Position numbers and translations under genes: made by a program. Shown piece by piece: positions 53,551 through 62,915 of a stretch of DNA of 64,000 bases (position 1 is the first letter of the stretch; the number at the start of each line of letters is the position of its first letter). Under the pieces are notes generated by a model that was not told where the DNA came from, searched no databases, and saw only the letters and a list, made by a program, of their open reading frames with translations. The stretch is from an uncultured Bacteroidales bacterium (GTDB lineage: Bacteria > Bacteroidota > Bacteroidia > Bacteroidales > FEN-979): the NCBI GenBank assembly GCA_903837605.1, contig CAILVF010000014.1, positions 1-64,000 on the forward strand, read 5' to 3'.

Positions 53551-54781
53551 AGATACCCGGTTCCTTTACCTGGAACCCTATACGTTTTCGGTACTGGCCG
53601 GGAATGATGTGCTTATATACAATTCCCTTAACGGCAGGGTACTTGAATACAGGGATTCCCCATCAATAGCTGAACTGCTTAAGAAAACAGAAGATGCAGG
53701 CGGGGGATTTCTTGCAGAATTACGTGCCGAACCGCTGAAACCTGAAATATCATCACTGTTATCAGATCTGAGGGAAAACTTCTGCGGCGACCTGGTATCT
53801 TTTTCAGGTAAAAATAAACCCTCCATAATAAGACCTAAAGCGGTTATCAAAAACTATCCGCCGGATAAAGATTCGCCTTCTTTTTCTGCGGATGACTACC
53901 TGCGTAATATTTACTTTTTCCTGAACCAGGATAACAATACGGTTTGTACCGATTACAGGTTTGCAATAAACCAGTTCTTTTGCCCGGTATTTAATCCGCA
54001 GGGATACAATGAGATGCAATTCGAAACTGTATTTAATACCTGTTCCCGTTATTCCGGAGTCAGCGGGATGGAAATAAACCTGAGCGGTTCCGACATTACC
54101 GCTTATTCTGAAATTAAAAATGTCATTTCCCGTATACACAAATTGCTTTTACCTGTAACTTTCCACCTCCCTCTCCCGTGTTCCGACCCTGACATCGTTT
54201 CAAGGCTTCTCAGGATCCCCAAAAGCAGGACTTCATTATACATAAGCTTTCCCGACGGACCCTCAGCCCTCAAAAACATCCGCAGAAATCAGGTATACAT
54301 AAAAAAACAACACCTGGTTGACCTGAATTTCATGATACGTTCCCTGGATGAATATAAGATCGTCACAGAGTTTTTACAGGAAAAAGGGAAGGAAAAAGTA
54401 TTCATTTTCCCATATTATGACGGGAACAATTCTGATTTTTTCAAGGAAAATGTTTTCCTTTCCAGAGACGAAATCCTTGCTTTAAAACCAAGCCAGAAAC
54501 AGATCTACTCGAGGTCCCTGATAAACGAACATCTGTACGGAAAAATATTCATCTTGACAGACGGTGAAGTTTTCTCCAACCTGAATGCCGGACCCATTGG
54601 CAATATTCATAACCAAAACATGGAGGACCTGGTCAGGCATGAAATTTATCACGGCCAAAACTGGGAAATGACAAGAATGAAAGTTTCTCCATGCCGTGAA
54701 TGCCTTTACCGGCTTTTTTGTCCTCCTGTCGGGAACTACGAACTGTTTATGAAAAAGTTTAATTTCTGTGATGTTTTATAA
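53528..54781 (+). CDS. Pseudo-radical-SAM partner protein
   Basis: The 417-residue protein is related to the maturase but has no CX3CX2C motif in the position of the SAM cluster. A short Cys-rich remnant of the SPASM region remains near the C-terminus (CRECLYRLFC). N-terminal FLYLEPYTFSVLAGNDVLIYNSLNGRV is typical of the 'pseudo-rSAM protein, GG-Bacteroidales system' family (in pieces FLYLEPYTF and LIYNSLNGRVLEY). It may present the leader peptide or form a complex with the maturase. ATG 53528 overlaps the maturase end by 23 bp, which indicates coupling; the ATG at 53483 gives an unlike N-terminus. Confidence 0.85.
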   Translation: MKHSLPNKDTRFLYLEPYTFSVLAGNDVLIYNSLNGRVLEYRDSPSIAELLKKTEDAGGGFLAELRAEPLKPEISSLLSDLRENFCGDLVSFSGKNKPSIIRPKAVIKNYPPDKDSPSFSADDYLRNIYFFLNQDNNTVCTDYRFAINQFFCPVFNPQGYNEMQFETVFNTCSRYSGVSGMEINLSGSDITAYSEIKNVISRIHKLLLPVTFHLPLPCSDPDIVSRLLRIPKSRTSLYISFPDGPSALKNIRRNQVYIKKQHLVDLNFMIRSLDEYKIVTEFLQEKGKEKVFIFPYYDGNNSDFFKENVFLSRDEILALKPSQKQIYSRSLINEHLYGKIFILTDGEVFSNLNAGPIGNIHNQNMEDLVRHEIYHGQNWEMTRMKVSPCRECLYRLFCPPVGNYELFMKKFNFCDVL

Positions 54782-54790
54782 ACAAGAAGC

Positions 54791-57175
54791 ATGATCAGGA
54801 ACGCATTGGTAACCTCTTACCGCACTATTGTAAACAACAAGACGTATACCATCATCAATATTGCCGGACTTGTTTTGGGCCTGACCGCCGCATTTGTGCT
54901 TTTGGTTTTTGCTATCAACGAGACAAGCTATAATACATGTTTCCCGGGGTATAAAAAGCTATACAGGATTATTTATACCGACTCAAAAGGGGTTATGATA
55001 CCCGAAGGGTCCAGTCTCATAAAACAACTGCTGATAACCAACATCCCTGATTGTAAGAGAGTCGCAAGGATTATCCAAAAACAGTATATGCCCGATAAAG
55101 TCAAAATCCTGGAAGCAGGCATGGCCACCGACGTTGATGATTTCATCTGTGCCGATCCGGAACTCTTCGGGATGCTTGATATCGGATTTAAAAGGGGCGG
55201 CGCGTCCACCGCCAAACATATTCCGAACTGCATCTTCATCTCTGAAACCGCAGCTCAAAAATACTTTAAGAGTGAACCTGACCTGATGCAGATTGTGACT
55301 CTCAGGGTTGGACCAAATCAATATGAAATGAAAATTGCAGGGATATACAGAGACCTGCCCTGGAATTCAACCATAACCGCTGATTTCATTGCAGACCCGG
55401 CATTTTACGAGTCTTTGCTGAAAGATGCCATGCCCGACCTGCTGCCTGTTTATAATTCATTCGATGATTTTTCGGTGGAGTCTGTTTGTGAATTTACTGA
55501 AGGAACTGATGCAGGGGCCGTTTCGGCTATGCTTCCGGGTATACTGAAAGACCCGGGATGGAAAAACGCAAAACTTAAGATCTCTTTTCAGCCCTTCAAG
55601 GACATTTACCTTGAGTCGGCTGACTTTCAGAATAATTATCAGCTTAAAGGGAATAAATTATCGGTATACACTTATTCCTGGCTGGCTGTATTCATTTTAC
55701 TGCTTGCAGGCATAAACTACGCAATACTTAGCACGGCAAGGTCGGCCCTGAGATTCAAGGAGATCGGGGTGAGAAAGGTACTCGGGGCCACAAGGAAGGA
55801 ACTGAGGATACAGATCCTGATTGAGTCGGTCCTGCTGACTTTTATGGCGCTGCCACTTGCCCTTTTCTTACTCGGCCTGATCGACCCCAGGATCACCGGG
55901 ATGCCTGATTTTACAATTACCATGTATGCAAGCAATATGCTTAAATACATCGTTTTCTTTGCGGCTATCACGCTGATGATAGGGATACTGTCGGGTCTTT
56001 ATGTGGCGGTTTACCTTGCCGGTCTCAATCCCATAAATGCACTGAAGGCGAGGGATCATACCCCAGGGAAGTTTAGCCTGAGCAAGATATTCATTGGTTT
56101 CCAGCTGTTCATCACACTCTCATTGCTCATCTGCATGATCACCATCTACAGCCAGATCAGGCTTTGTTATATCAGCAACCTCTCAATTTCAAGGGATAAT
56201 ATCTTATTGATACCGCTCAAAACTCCTGACTACAAAAAATTTATGTCACTGAAATCAGCCATGAACAGGGTTGGCGGGATCATTTCTTTCTCCGGGACTT
56301 CTGCTTTTTCTCTGCCTTCCAATTCGATTTCATTGGTAAAAGTGAGGAGTTTGGCTTTAAAAGAACCAATACTTGTGGAATTGATAAGCATAGACAATGG
56401 TTTTTTCAATACCCTTGGAATTCCCATTGTCAGGGGCAGGGACTTTGACACGGCGAGTATTAAAAGAAACGAGGTCGAATGTATTTTCAACGAGGAAGCA
56501 GTCAGGGCCCTCGGGCTGAAACAAGCTGTCGGCTTCATCATGAATGATGCGAAAATTGTTGGTGTGGCCAGGGATTTCAACATTCATACCCTTCATAGTA
56601 AAATCAATGCCACCAACTTCGTTTATAATCCGCATGCAATCAATACTCTTATAGTTCGCTATAAGCAGGGCCGTGAGCTTGAAGTCATAAACGACATACA
56701 GCGTTGCTGGAAGAAAATATACCCCAAAATCCCTTTTACGTGCTCATTTTTCAGGAAGGAGCTCAGGTCTTCATATAAAAAGGAGAATAACTTTGTTATG
56801 GCCGTGGCGATGTTCACGATACTCGCATTTATAATTACAGGCATGGGGTTATTTGGTTTAGCCTTGTTGATCTCAGAAAGAAAGACAAAGGAAACAGCCG
56901 TCCGCAAGGTCTTCGGCGCGTCTAATTTTCAAATCATTTACCGTATGCAAAAGGAATTCCTTCTTTACACCGCGCTTGCTACAGTTGTTGCAATGCCGGT
57001 TTCATGGGCGCTCATGGAACTATGGCTTAAGGAATTCTATTACCGGGTTAATGTCAGTATATGGGTGATGCTTCTCTGTGTAATTACAGTGACGGCTTTC
57101 GTCTCGGCAATCCTGCTTTTCAGAACACTCAAAGTCCTCAGATCTAACCCGATAAATGCGTTAAAATACGAATGA
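54791..57175 (+). CDS. FtsX/MacB-type ABC transporter permease
   Basis: The 794-residue protein has the double MacB/FtsX layout common in Bacteroidota: a first membrane helix (about 21-41), a MacB periplasmic core-like domain, three helices (about 296-420), a second set starting near 430 with its own periplasmic domain, and three helices near the C-terminus (about 675-790). The motifs FKEIGVRKVLGATRKEL and ETAVRKVFGASNFQI are the coupling helices that contact the ATPase. The matching ATPase is probably the LolD-like gene at 59384. It may export the peptide or give self-protection. It overlaps the exporter gene by 4 bp. Confidence 0.88.
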   Translation: MIRNALVTSYRTIVNNKTYTIINIAGLVLGLTAAFVLLVFAINETSYNTCFPGYKKLYRIIYTDSKGVMIPEGSSLIKQLLITNIPDCKRVARIIQKQYMPDKVKILEAGMATDVDDFICADPELFGMLDIGFKRGGASTAKHIPNCIFISETAAQKYFKSEPDLMQIVTLRVGPNQYEMKIAGIYRDLPWNSTITADFIADPAFYESLLKDAMPDLLPVYNSFDDFSVESVCEFTEGTDAGAVSAMLPGILKDPGWKNAKLKISFQPFKDIYLESADFQNNYQLKGNKLSVYTYSWLAVFILLLAGINYAILSTARSALRFKEIGVRKVLGATRKELRIQILIESVLLTFMALPLALFLLGLIDPRITGMPDFTITMYASNMLKYIVFFAAITLMIGILSGLYVAVYLAGLNPINALKARDHTPGKFSLSKIFIGFQLFITLSLLICMITIYSQIRLCYISNLSISRDNILLIPLKTPDYKKFMSLKSAMNRVGGIISFSGTSAFSLPSNSISLVKVRSLALKEPILVELISIDNGFFNTLGIPIVRGRDFDTASIKRNEVECIFNEEAVRALGLKQAVGFIMNDAKIVGVARDFNIHTLHSKINATNFVYNPHAINTLIVRYKQGRELEVINDIQRCWKKIYPKIPFTCSFFRKELRSSYKKENNFVMAVAMFTILAFIITGMGLFGLALLISERKTKETAVRKVFGASNFQIIYRMQKEFLLYTALATVVAMPVSWALMELWLKEFYYRVNVSIWVMLLCVITVTAFVSAILLFRTLKVLRSNPINALKYE

Positions 57176-59373
57176 AGATGGCATTCCCTTTTTACAGGCA
57201 ACATGATACGATGGATTGCGGACCAGCCTGCCTGAAGATGGTGTGTGATTATTATGGCAAGTTCTTTAACATAACGAGCTTGCGTGCCGCCTCGCATATT
57301 ACAAGGGAAGGTGTTTCCATGCTCGGGATCAGTGATGCTGCAGAATCGGTGGGGTTCAGGACTATGGGAGTGAATTTGTCTTTCAGCGAGCTTGTTGCTT
57401 CCGATCCCATGCCCTGCATAGCTCACTGGCATCAGAATCATTTTGTAGTCATCTACCGTATCGTTAAAAAAAAAGACGGATATTTAATTAAGGTCGCCGA
57501 CCCTGCTCACGGACTTATCACATATAAGGAACCCGACTTCCTGAGAGCCTGGCAGACTGAAGAGGATTACAGCGGGAAAGGGATCTGCCTTTTGCTGGAA
57601 CCCGGACCTGAATTCCAGGCCATGCCTGAGGATAAGAAAAACAAACGCATTTTGTCCTTCATCAGGCAATACCTGAAACCGTATAAATCGAGGATGATCT
57701 GGCTCATGACAGTCATGCTCTTTGCCAGCGGTATTCAATTTGCCTTTCCCCTGCTTACCCAGAAAATAGTCGATAACGGTATTGCACATAAGGATCTCGG
57801 CTACATCACACTGATCCTCCTTGGCCAGCTTGCGCTGTTCCTGGGGATGATAAGTATAGAATTTTTCAGGAGCAGAGTACTGGTTTATATATCCAACAGG
57901 ATCAATATCAGTATGGTATCTGATTTCTTAAAGAAGCTTCTGAAACTCCCCATGGCATTTTTTACAAGCAAACTTCCGGGGGATCTGATCCAGAGGATCG
58001 CTGATCACCAGAGGATACAATCATTCATTACAACCAGTTTGCTTAATATTGTTTTTTCTCTGCTCACTTTAACTGTATTCGGGATCATTCTTGCGGTGTA
58101 CAGCTCGCTGGTTCTTGCCGTTTTCATAATCAGCAGCATTCTTTACTCAGGATGGGTGTACTTTTTCATGAAGAAAAGGAAGGAACTTGATTATATCAGG
58201 TTTTCGAAGATGTCTGATAACCAGAATACGCTTTTACAGATCATTCAAGGGATTCCTGAAATAAAACTGACCAATTCCGAAGACCAGAAAAGAAAAGAAT
58301 GGGAAAAGATCCAGGAACAGTTGTTCTCTATTCAGATCAGAAGCCTTAAGATAAGCCAGTACCAGGATCTTGGTTCATTCTTTTTTTTAAGGACTAAGGA
58401 TATCATTATCACATTTATTACCGCATGGCTCGTGATCGAAGGCCATCTCACCCTGGGGATGATGCTAGCAATACAATTTATTCTTGGGCAGCTGAACGGT
58501 CCCGTGGAGCAGATTGTGAGTTTCATCCGCGAAATGCAGGATGCGGGAATTAGCATGGAGCGCATACAGGAAATCAACCATGTAGATGATGAAGAGTCAG
58601 AGGGGACCCATCTTATAACTGATATCGGGGAATTCTCAGGCATCAGGGTCGAGAACCTCTGTTTTCAGTATGAAGGTCCGCATTCACCCATGGTGCTTGA
58701 CAACCTATGCTTTACGATTCCGGCCAATAAAGTGACGGCCATCGTAGGGATGAGCGGCAGCGGCAAAACCACCCTGATCAAACTTCTCCTGAGTTTCTAC
58801 AAGCCGGTTAAAGGGCGTATCCTCGTAAATGATATCCCCCTGGATGACATTTCAAACCGCTTCTGGAGGAACAAATGTGGTTCAGTAATGCAAGACGGGT
58901 ATATTTTTTCTGATACCATTGCATCAAATATAACCCTGGGGGATCCGAAGCCTGATAAGGATAAGCTTAGCAACGCAATTACTTTGGCTAATCTCGGAGA
59001 GTTTATCGATTCCCTTCCATCAGGCGTCCAGTCAAAAATCGGGCAGGAGGGTGCAGGATTAAGCCAGGGCCAGAAACAGCGTATTTTGATTGCAAGATCC
59101 GTTTACAGGAACCCTCAGATACTTTTCTTTGACGAAGCCACGAATTCACTCGACGCATCAAATGAAAAGATAATCATGGAACGGCTCGATACTTTTTACA
59201 GGGGAAGGACCGCCATAATTGTTGCGCACCGGCTAAGCACGGTTAAAAATGCTCACCAGATCATCGTTCTTTCCAAAGGAAGGATTATGGAAACGGGAAC
59301 GCATGCTGAACTTCTTGACAGCAAAGGGATATATTTCGACCTTGTAAGCAATCAGCTTGAATTAGGAAAATAA
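57172..59373 (+). CDS. Peptidase-containing ABC transporter (C39 type)
   Basis: The 733-residue protein joins a C39 double-glycine peptidase, an ABC membrane domain and an ATPase. Catalytic residues are Cys16 (DTMDCGPACLKM, with Gln10 for the oxyanion hole), His90 (HWHQNHFVVIY) and Asp110 (VADPAHG). The membrane domain spans about 165-440. The ATPase has Walker A GMSGSGKT (526-533), signature LSQGQ (630-634) and Walker B LFFDE (to 655). It should cut the leader after Gly-Gly and move the core across the inner membrane. All key residues are present. Confidence 0.95.
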   Translation: MKMAFPFYRQHDTMDCGPACLKMVCDYYGKFFNITSLRAASHITREGVSMLGISDAAESVGFRTMGVNLSFSELVASDPMPCIAHWHQNHFVVIYRIVKKKDGYLIKVADPAHGLITYKEPDFLRAWQTEEDYSGKGICLLLEPGPEFQAMPEDKKNKRILSFIRQYLKPYKSRMIWLMTVMLFASGIQFAFPLLTQKIVDNGIAHKDLGYITLILLGQLALFLGMISIEFFRSRVLVYISNRINISMVSDFLKKLLKLPMAFFTSKLPGDLIQRIADHQRIQSFITTSLLNIVFSLLTLTVFGIILAVYSSLVLAVFIISSILYSGWVYFFMKKRKELDYIRFSKMSDNQNTLLQIIQGIPEIKLTNSEDQKRKEWEKIQEQLFSIQIRSLKISQYQDLGSFFFLRTKDIIITFITAWLVIEGHLTLGMMLAIQFILGQLNGPVEQIVSFIREMQDAGISMERIQEINHVDDEESEGTHLITDIGEFSGIRVENLCFQYEGPHSPMVLDNLCFTIPANKVTAIVGMSGSGKTTLIKLLLSFYKPVKGRILVNDIPLDDISNRFWRNKCGSVMQDGYIFSDTIASNITLGDPKPDKDKLSNAITLANLGEFIDSLPSGVQSKIGQEGAGLSQGQKQRILIARSVYRNPQILFFDEATNSLDASNEKIIMERLDTFYRGRTAIIVAHRLSTVKNAHQIIVLSKGRIMETGTHAELLDSKGIYFDLVSNQLELGK

Positions 59374-59383
59374 ACAAAAGAAT

Positions 59384-60055
59384 ATGATTAAAACCGTTAA
59401 TCTTTCTAAAACCTTCAGCACCCGGGATGTTGACACTCACGCCCTGAACGGTGTAGATTTCAGCGTAGAGGATGGAGAATTCGTCGCTATCATGGGGCCA
59501 TCCGGCTGCGGGAAGTCGACCCTGCTGAATATCCTGGGAATGCTTGACAGTCCGACAGGCGGAGAATACTACTTTGCCGGGGAAGACGTTGCACCTTATA
59601 ATGAAAAAAAACGCAGTCACCTGCGCAAAAAGAAGATTGGATTTATATTTCAGAATTTTAATCTTATTGATGAGCTAACAGTATACGAAAACGTGGAACT
59701 CCCTCTTCTTTACCTGAACCAAACGCAAAAAGAACGACAGGAAAAAGTCCAGGCAGTTCTTGAAACGCTTGAATTACTTCACCGCAAGAACCACTTTCCC
59801 TTACAACTCTCAGGTGGCCAGCAGCAAAGGGTAGCCATCGCCAGGGCTGTCGTTGCCAATCCCTCCATGATCCTGGCCGACGAACCTACAGGGAATCTTG
59901 ACTCCAGTAAAGGAGAGGATGTTATGACATTGCTTACCAATCTTAATGAAAAAGGCACGACTATCATAATGGTCACACATTCCCAGCGTGACGCCGAGTT
60001 CAGCAACAGGATCGTAAACCTGTTTGATGGTAAAATTGTTAACGAAAGGTTCTGA
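59384..60055 (+). CDS. ABC transporter ATPase, MacB/LolD type
   Basis: The 223-residue ATPase has Walker A GPSGCGKS (38-45), signature LSGGQQQRVAIARA and Walker B ILADEPTGNLDS. This is the LolD/MacB branch that pairs with FtsX-type permeases, so its partner is the permease at 54791, with the C39 exporter gene between them. It lies 10 bp after the exporter gene and is the last gene of the operon. Its stop codon (60053-60055) touches the stop codon of the convergent kinase gene with no gap. Confidence 0.92.
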   Translation: MIKTVNLSKTFSTRDVDTHALNGVDFSVEDGEFVAIMGPSGCGKSTLLNILGMLDSPTGGEYYFAGEDVAPYNEKKRSHLRKKKIGFIFQNFNLIDELTVYENVELPLLYLNQTQKERQEKVQAVLETLELLHRKNHFPLQLSGGQQQRVAIARAVVANPSMILADEPTGNLDSSKGEDVMTLLTNLNEKGTTIIMVTHSQRDAEFSNRIVNLFDGKIVNERF

Positions 60056-61405
60056 TCAGATCTTGATGGTGAATACCGTCTTCCCCGGGGAAGACTGAAC
60101 ACCAACAGACCCGCCATGCATCCTGATGATCTGTTTTGAAAGGCTAAGGCCGATGCCTGAACCTCCCTCCTTGGTTGTGAAGAAAGGCACGAACATGTTC
60201 TGCATCGCGTAGTCGGTTATCCCGGTTCCGTTGTCTTCAACCTCTATTATAACCTGGTTATCGGTATGTTGTGCCATCATCCTGATGTGCGGTTGAGGTA
60301 TTCCGTTCACGGCTTCGATTGCATTTTTGAAAAGGTTGATCAGTACCTGGTCCATAAGTTTGCCGTCGGCCTGCAGATGCAGGGACTGAGGACATTCTAT
60401 GGTGACCCGGATATTTTTCTCTTTAAGAATCTCTTCATGCAGTTCGTTTATCCGGGTAAACATATCATTGAGGTTAAGTATCTGGAATTCCGGTTTGGGT
60501 ATTATTGCCACTGAACGGTAATTCCTGACAAAATGAACCAGACCCTTTCCCCTGTTTTCAATGATATCAAGGCCCCTCATTGTTTTTTCGAGGTTCTGAT
60601 CGGTAAGCTCGCCCAGGGTTTTGAGGTTACCGGAATCCTTATGCCTGAAAATTTTTGTGAGCGTAGCAACAAGGGTGATAATCGGCGTAATTGAGTTCAT
60701 GATCTCATGGGTAAGCACCCGGATGAGCTTTTGCCAGGATTCGATCTCCTGTTGCTCCAGCTCGCTTTTGATATTCTGGAAGGATACCAGGTGAAGGTCG
60801 AGGTTCCCTGTCCTGAAAATAGCTTTTCTCGTACTGAGCTGAACCAGGTCATCATCGATGATCAGGTTGATGAGCTGGCTTTCACCGGGTTTCAGCTCTT
60901 TTAAGGTATCACTGAATCCTTCCTTGAAGCGGTCAAGCTTGTCAATTGTCCTGAGTACGTTTATTCTGAATATCTTCCTTGCGGCGTCATTAAAAAGCTC
61001 CACACGGCCTTCCATTGTAAAGGAGACCAGGCCGGTTGATGTGTGGTCAACAATAGTTTTGAAATAGTTGTTCCTTATTTCGCTTTCAACCCTTGAAGTT
61101 TCCAGCTTTTCATTGACTTTCCTGAAATAATTGTATAATCCTTCAAACTCATCCTTCCTGCCTGAAGCGGAGAAAGACGTAGTGACATCCCCGCTCAGGT
61201 GCATGATGAAAAACTGTTCAAGTTTTCGGTTTATGGCGTTCAGGTACCTGATCAGAAAAAATGCCTGTACCGGTATGAGCAAACCCAGTAATGCCAGTAT
61301 TGAAGGATTAGGAAACATGAATACGGCGAAAGCAAAAAGGATGCAGGTCACCATAATCAGTAAAATCCTGGCGGTAATATTAATATGGAACCGCTTAGAG
61401 ACCAT
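60056..61405 (-). CDS. Sensor histidine kinase
   Basis: The 449-residue kinase has two membrane helices (about 13-31 and 35-53) with only about four residues between them on the periplasmic side, a HAMP-like linker, a PAS-like domain (about 112-210) and a kinase core with phosphoacceptor His233 (RVLTHEIMNSITPI). The ATP-binding motifs follow (LFKNAIEA, VEDNGTGI, GGSGIGLSLSKQI). The short loop argues for sensing within the membrane or from the cytoplasm. It overlaps the activator gene by 11 bp, so the two are coupled and the activator is its likely partner. Confidence 0.93.
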   Translation of the reverse strand: MVSKRFHINITARILLIMVTCILFAFAVFMFPNPSILALLGLLIPVQAFFLIRYLNAINRKLEQFFIMHLSGDVTTSFSASGRKDEFEGLYNYFRKVNEKLETSRVESEIRNNYFKTIVDHTSTGLVSFTMEGRVELFNDAARKIFRINVLRTIDKLDRFKEGFSDTLKELKPGESQLINLIIDDDLVQLSTRKAIFRTGNLDLHLVSFQNIKSELEQQEIESWQKLIRVLTHEIMNSITPIITLVATLTKIFRHKDSGNLKTLGELTDQNLEKTMRGLDIIENRGKGLVHFVRNYRSVAIIPKPEFQILNLNDMFTRINELHEEILKEKNIRVTIECPQSLHLQADGKLMDQVLINLFKNAIEAVNGIPQPHIRMMAQHTDNQVIIEVEDNGTGITDYAMQNMFVPFFTTKEGGSGIGLSLSKQIIRMHGGSVGVQSSPGKTVFTIKI

Positions 61406-62768
61406 AGCGCTTTATTTTATTGTAGATCGTCTGGCGTGTCACCCCAAGTTCCCTTGCTGTTGTAACCATGTTCCCGTTATTTCTCAACAGGGCCCTCCTG
61501 ATTATGTCCCGTTCAATCTCATTAAATGAGGGGTTGACTTCCTTTTTCTGCATGATCCTTGCCGCTGTCCTCTTCAGGAAAAGATCATCAGGGGTAATAA
61601 TATCGCCTTCGGCCAGGATAACGGCTTTTTCGATGGAATGTTCCAATTCCCTGATATTTCCGGGCCAGAGGTATTCCTGCATTGAATTGATGGTCTCGGA
61701 GGAGAAGTGCATTTTCCCCCTTTCATATTTGGAAGCGAATTTATCCAGGAAGTAGCCTGCCATCAGGTTTATATCGTTCCCTCTTTCCCTCAGGGGCGGG
61801 AGATCAACCTGTATGGTATTGATCCTGAATAAAAGGTCCTGCCTGAAAAGCCCTTCCATTACCATCTTTTCAAGATTCTTATTTGTAGCACAGATCAGGC
61901 GGATGTCGATCGGGATGATTTTATTGGTCCCGAGGGGGATAATATATTTTTCCTGTAAAACATTCAGGATCTTTGTTTGCATGTTCAATGAGAGGTTCCC
62001 GATCTCGTCCAGAAAAAGTGTTCCGCCTGATGCAGTCTCGAACCTGCCTATCCTGTCATGCCGGGCATCGGTGAAGGCTCCCTTTACATGGCCGAACATT
62101 TCACTTTCAAATAATGACAGAGGAATTGATCCCATGTCGACAGTTATCATAGCCTCTTTTGAGCGTATCGACCGCTTATGGATCTCCCTTGCTATAAGCC
62201 CCTTGCCCGTACCGTTTTCCCCGGTAATCAAAATATTCGCATCAGTATTTGAAACTTTCTCAACTATCTCCATTACCCTTTTCATCGAAGGACATTCCCC
62301 AATGATCTCCGGGAATTTCTGGTTTAGCTCCTCAACAAGATGATTTTGCCTTCCCCTGAGTTTCTGTATCTCCATATTGGACCTGCGCAGCTTGAGGCCT
62401 GCAAACAAGGTAGCAAGAAGTTTCTCGTTATCCCAGGGCTTCAGAACAAAATCAGACGCGCCGTTTCGCATTGCCTTTACGGCCAGCTCAACATCCCCGT
62501 AGGCAGTCATCATGATCACGCCCAGGGTCGGGTCAATCTTAAGGATCTCCTTTAACCAGTACAAGCCTTCGCTCCCTGTATTCAGCCCTACTGTGAAGTT
62601 CATATCAAGAAGGACAAGGTCGAAAGAACTGTTCTGTAAGGTGGTCGGAATTAGTTCCGGATTTTTCAACCCTACAACAATGCTGAATTCATCTTCCAGG
62701 AACAGGGTAAGGGAATCCAGTATTTCGGTATTGTCTTCAACGATAAGCAGGTTTCCTTTTACAGCCAT
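61395..62768 (-). CDS. NtrC-type sigma-54-dependent response regulator
   Basis: The 457-residue protein has a receiver domain (phospho-site Asp55, Thr88, Lys110), an AAA+ domain with Walker A GENGTGKG (183-190) and the sigma-54 contact loop GAFTDA (230-235; GAFTGA in most relatives), Walker B GGTLFLDEIGN, and a Fis-type helix-turn-helix at the C-terminus (TARELGVTRQTIYNKIKRY). It should bind the 19-bp palindromes at 51561-51621 and 62769-62863 and activate the two sigma-54 promoters. One palindrome abuts its own start codon. It is the first gene of the regulator pair on the minus strand. Confidence 0.95.
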   Translation of the reverse strand: MAVKGNLLIVEDNTEILDSLTLFLEDEFSIVVGLKNPELIPTTLQNSSFDLVLLDMNFTVGLNTGSEGLYWLKEILKIDPTLGVIMMTAYGDVELAVKAMRNGASDFVLKPWDNEKLLATLFAGLKLRRSNMEIQKLRGRQNHLVEELNQKFPEIIGECPSMKRVMEIVEKVSNTDANILITGENGTGKGLIAREIHKRSIRSKEAMITVDMGSIPLSLFESEMFGHVKGAFTDARHDRIGRFETASGGTLFLDEIGNLSLNMQTKILNVLQEKYIIPLGTNKIIPIDIRLICATNKNLEKMVMEGLFRQDLLFRINTIQVDLPPLRERGNDINLMAGYFLDKFASKYERGKMHFSSETINSMQEYLWPGNIRELEHSIEKAVILAEGDIITPDDLFLKRTAARIMQKKEVNPSFNEIERDIIRRALLRNNGNMVTTARELGVTRQTIYNKIKRYGL

Positions 62769-62863
62769 ATGTAAAATATTTTGACACTAAGATACATCAA
62801 AAGTGTCAAATATTTTTACACTACTGTAAAATATTTTTACACCACTGTATGATTTTTTTACAC
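62769..62863. promoter_or_regulatory. Four 19-bp palindromic activator sites in the divergent spacer
   Basis: Site A ATGTAAAATATTTTGACAC (62769-62787) touches the start codon of the response regulator. Sites B GTGTCAAATATTTTTACAC (62803-62821), C CTGTAAAATATTTTTACAC (62824-62842) and D CTGTATGATTTTTTTACAC (62845-62863) have centres at 62812, 62833 and 62854, exactly 21 bp apart, and lie 105, 84 and 63 bp before the GG of the promoter at 62917. B to D are the activating set for the plus-strand operon. A is 34 bp from B, out of the 21-bp register, and may serve autoregulation. Confidence 0.9.
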
Positions 62864-62915
62864 TTCAGAAATACAAAATTTATGCATCTGTCTCATTTAC
62901 TTGTAATTATAATTA

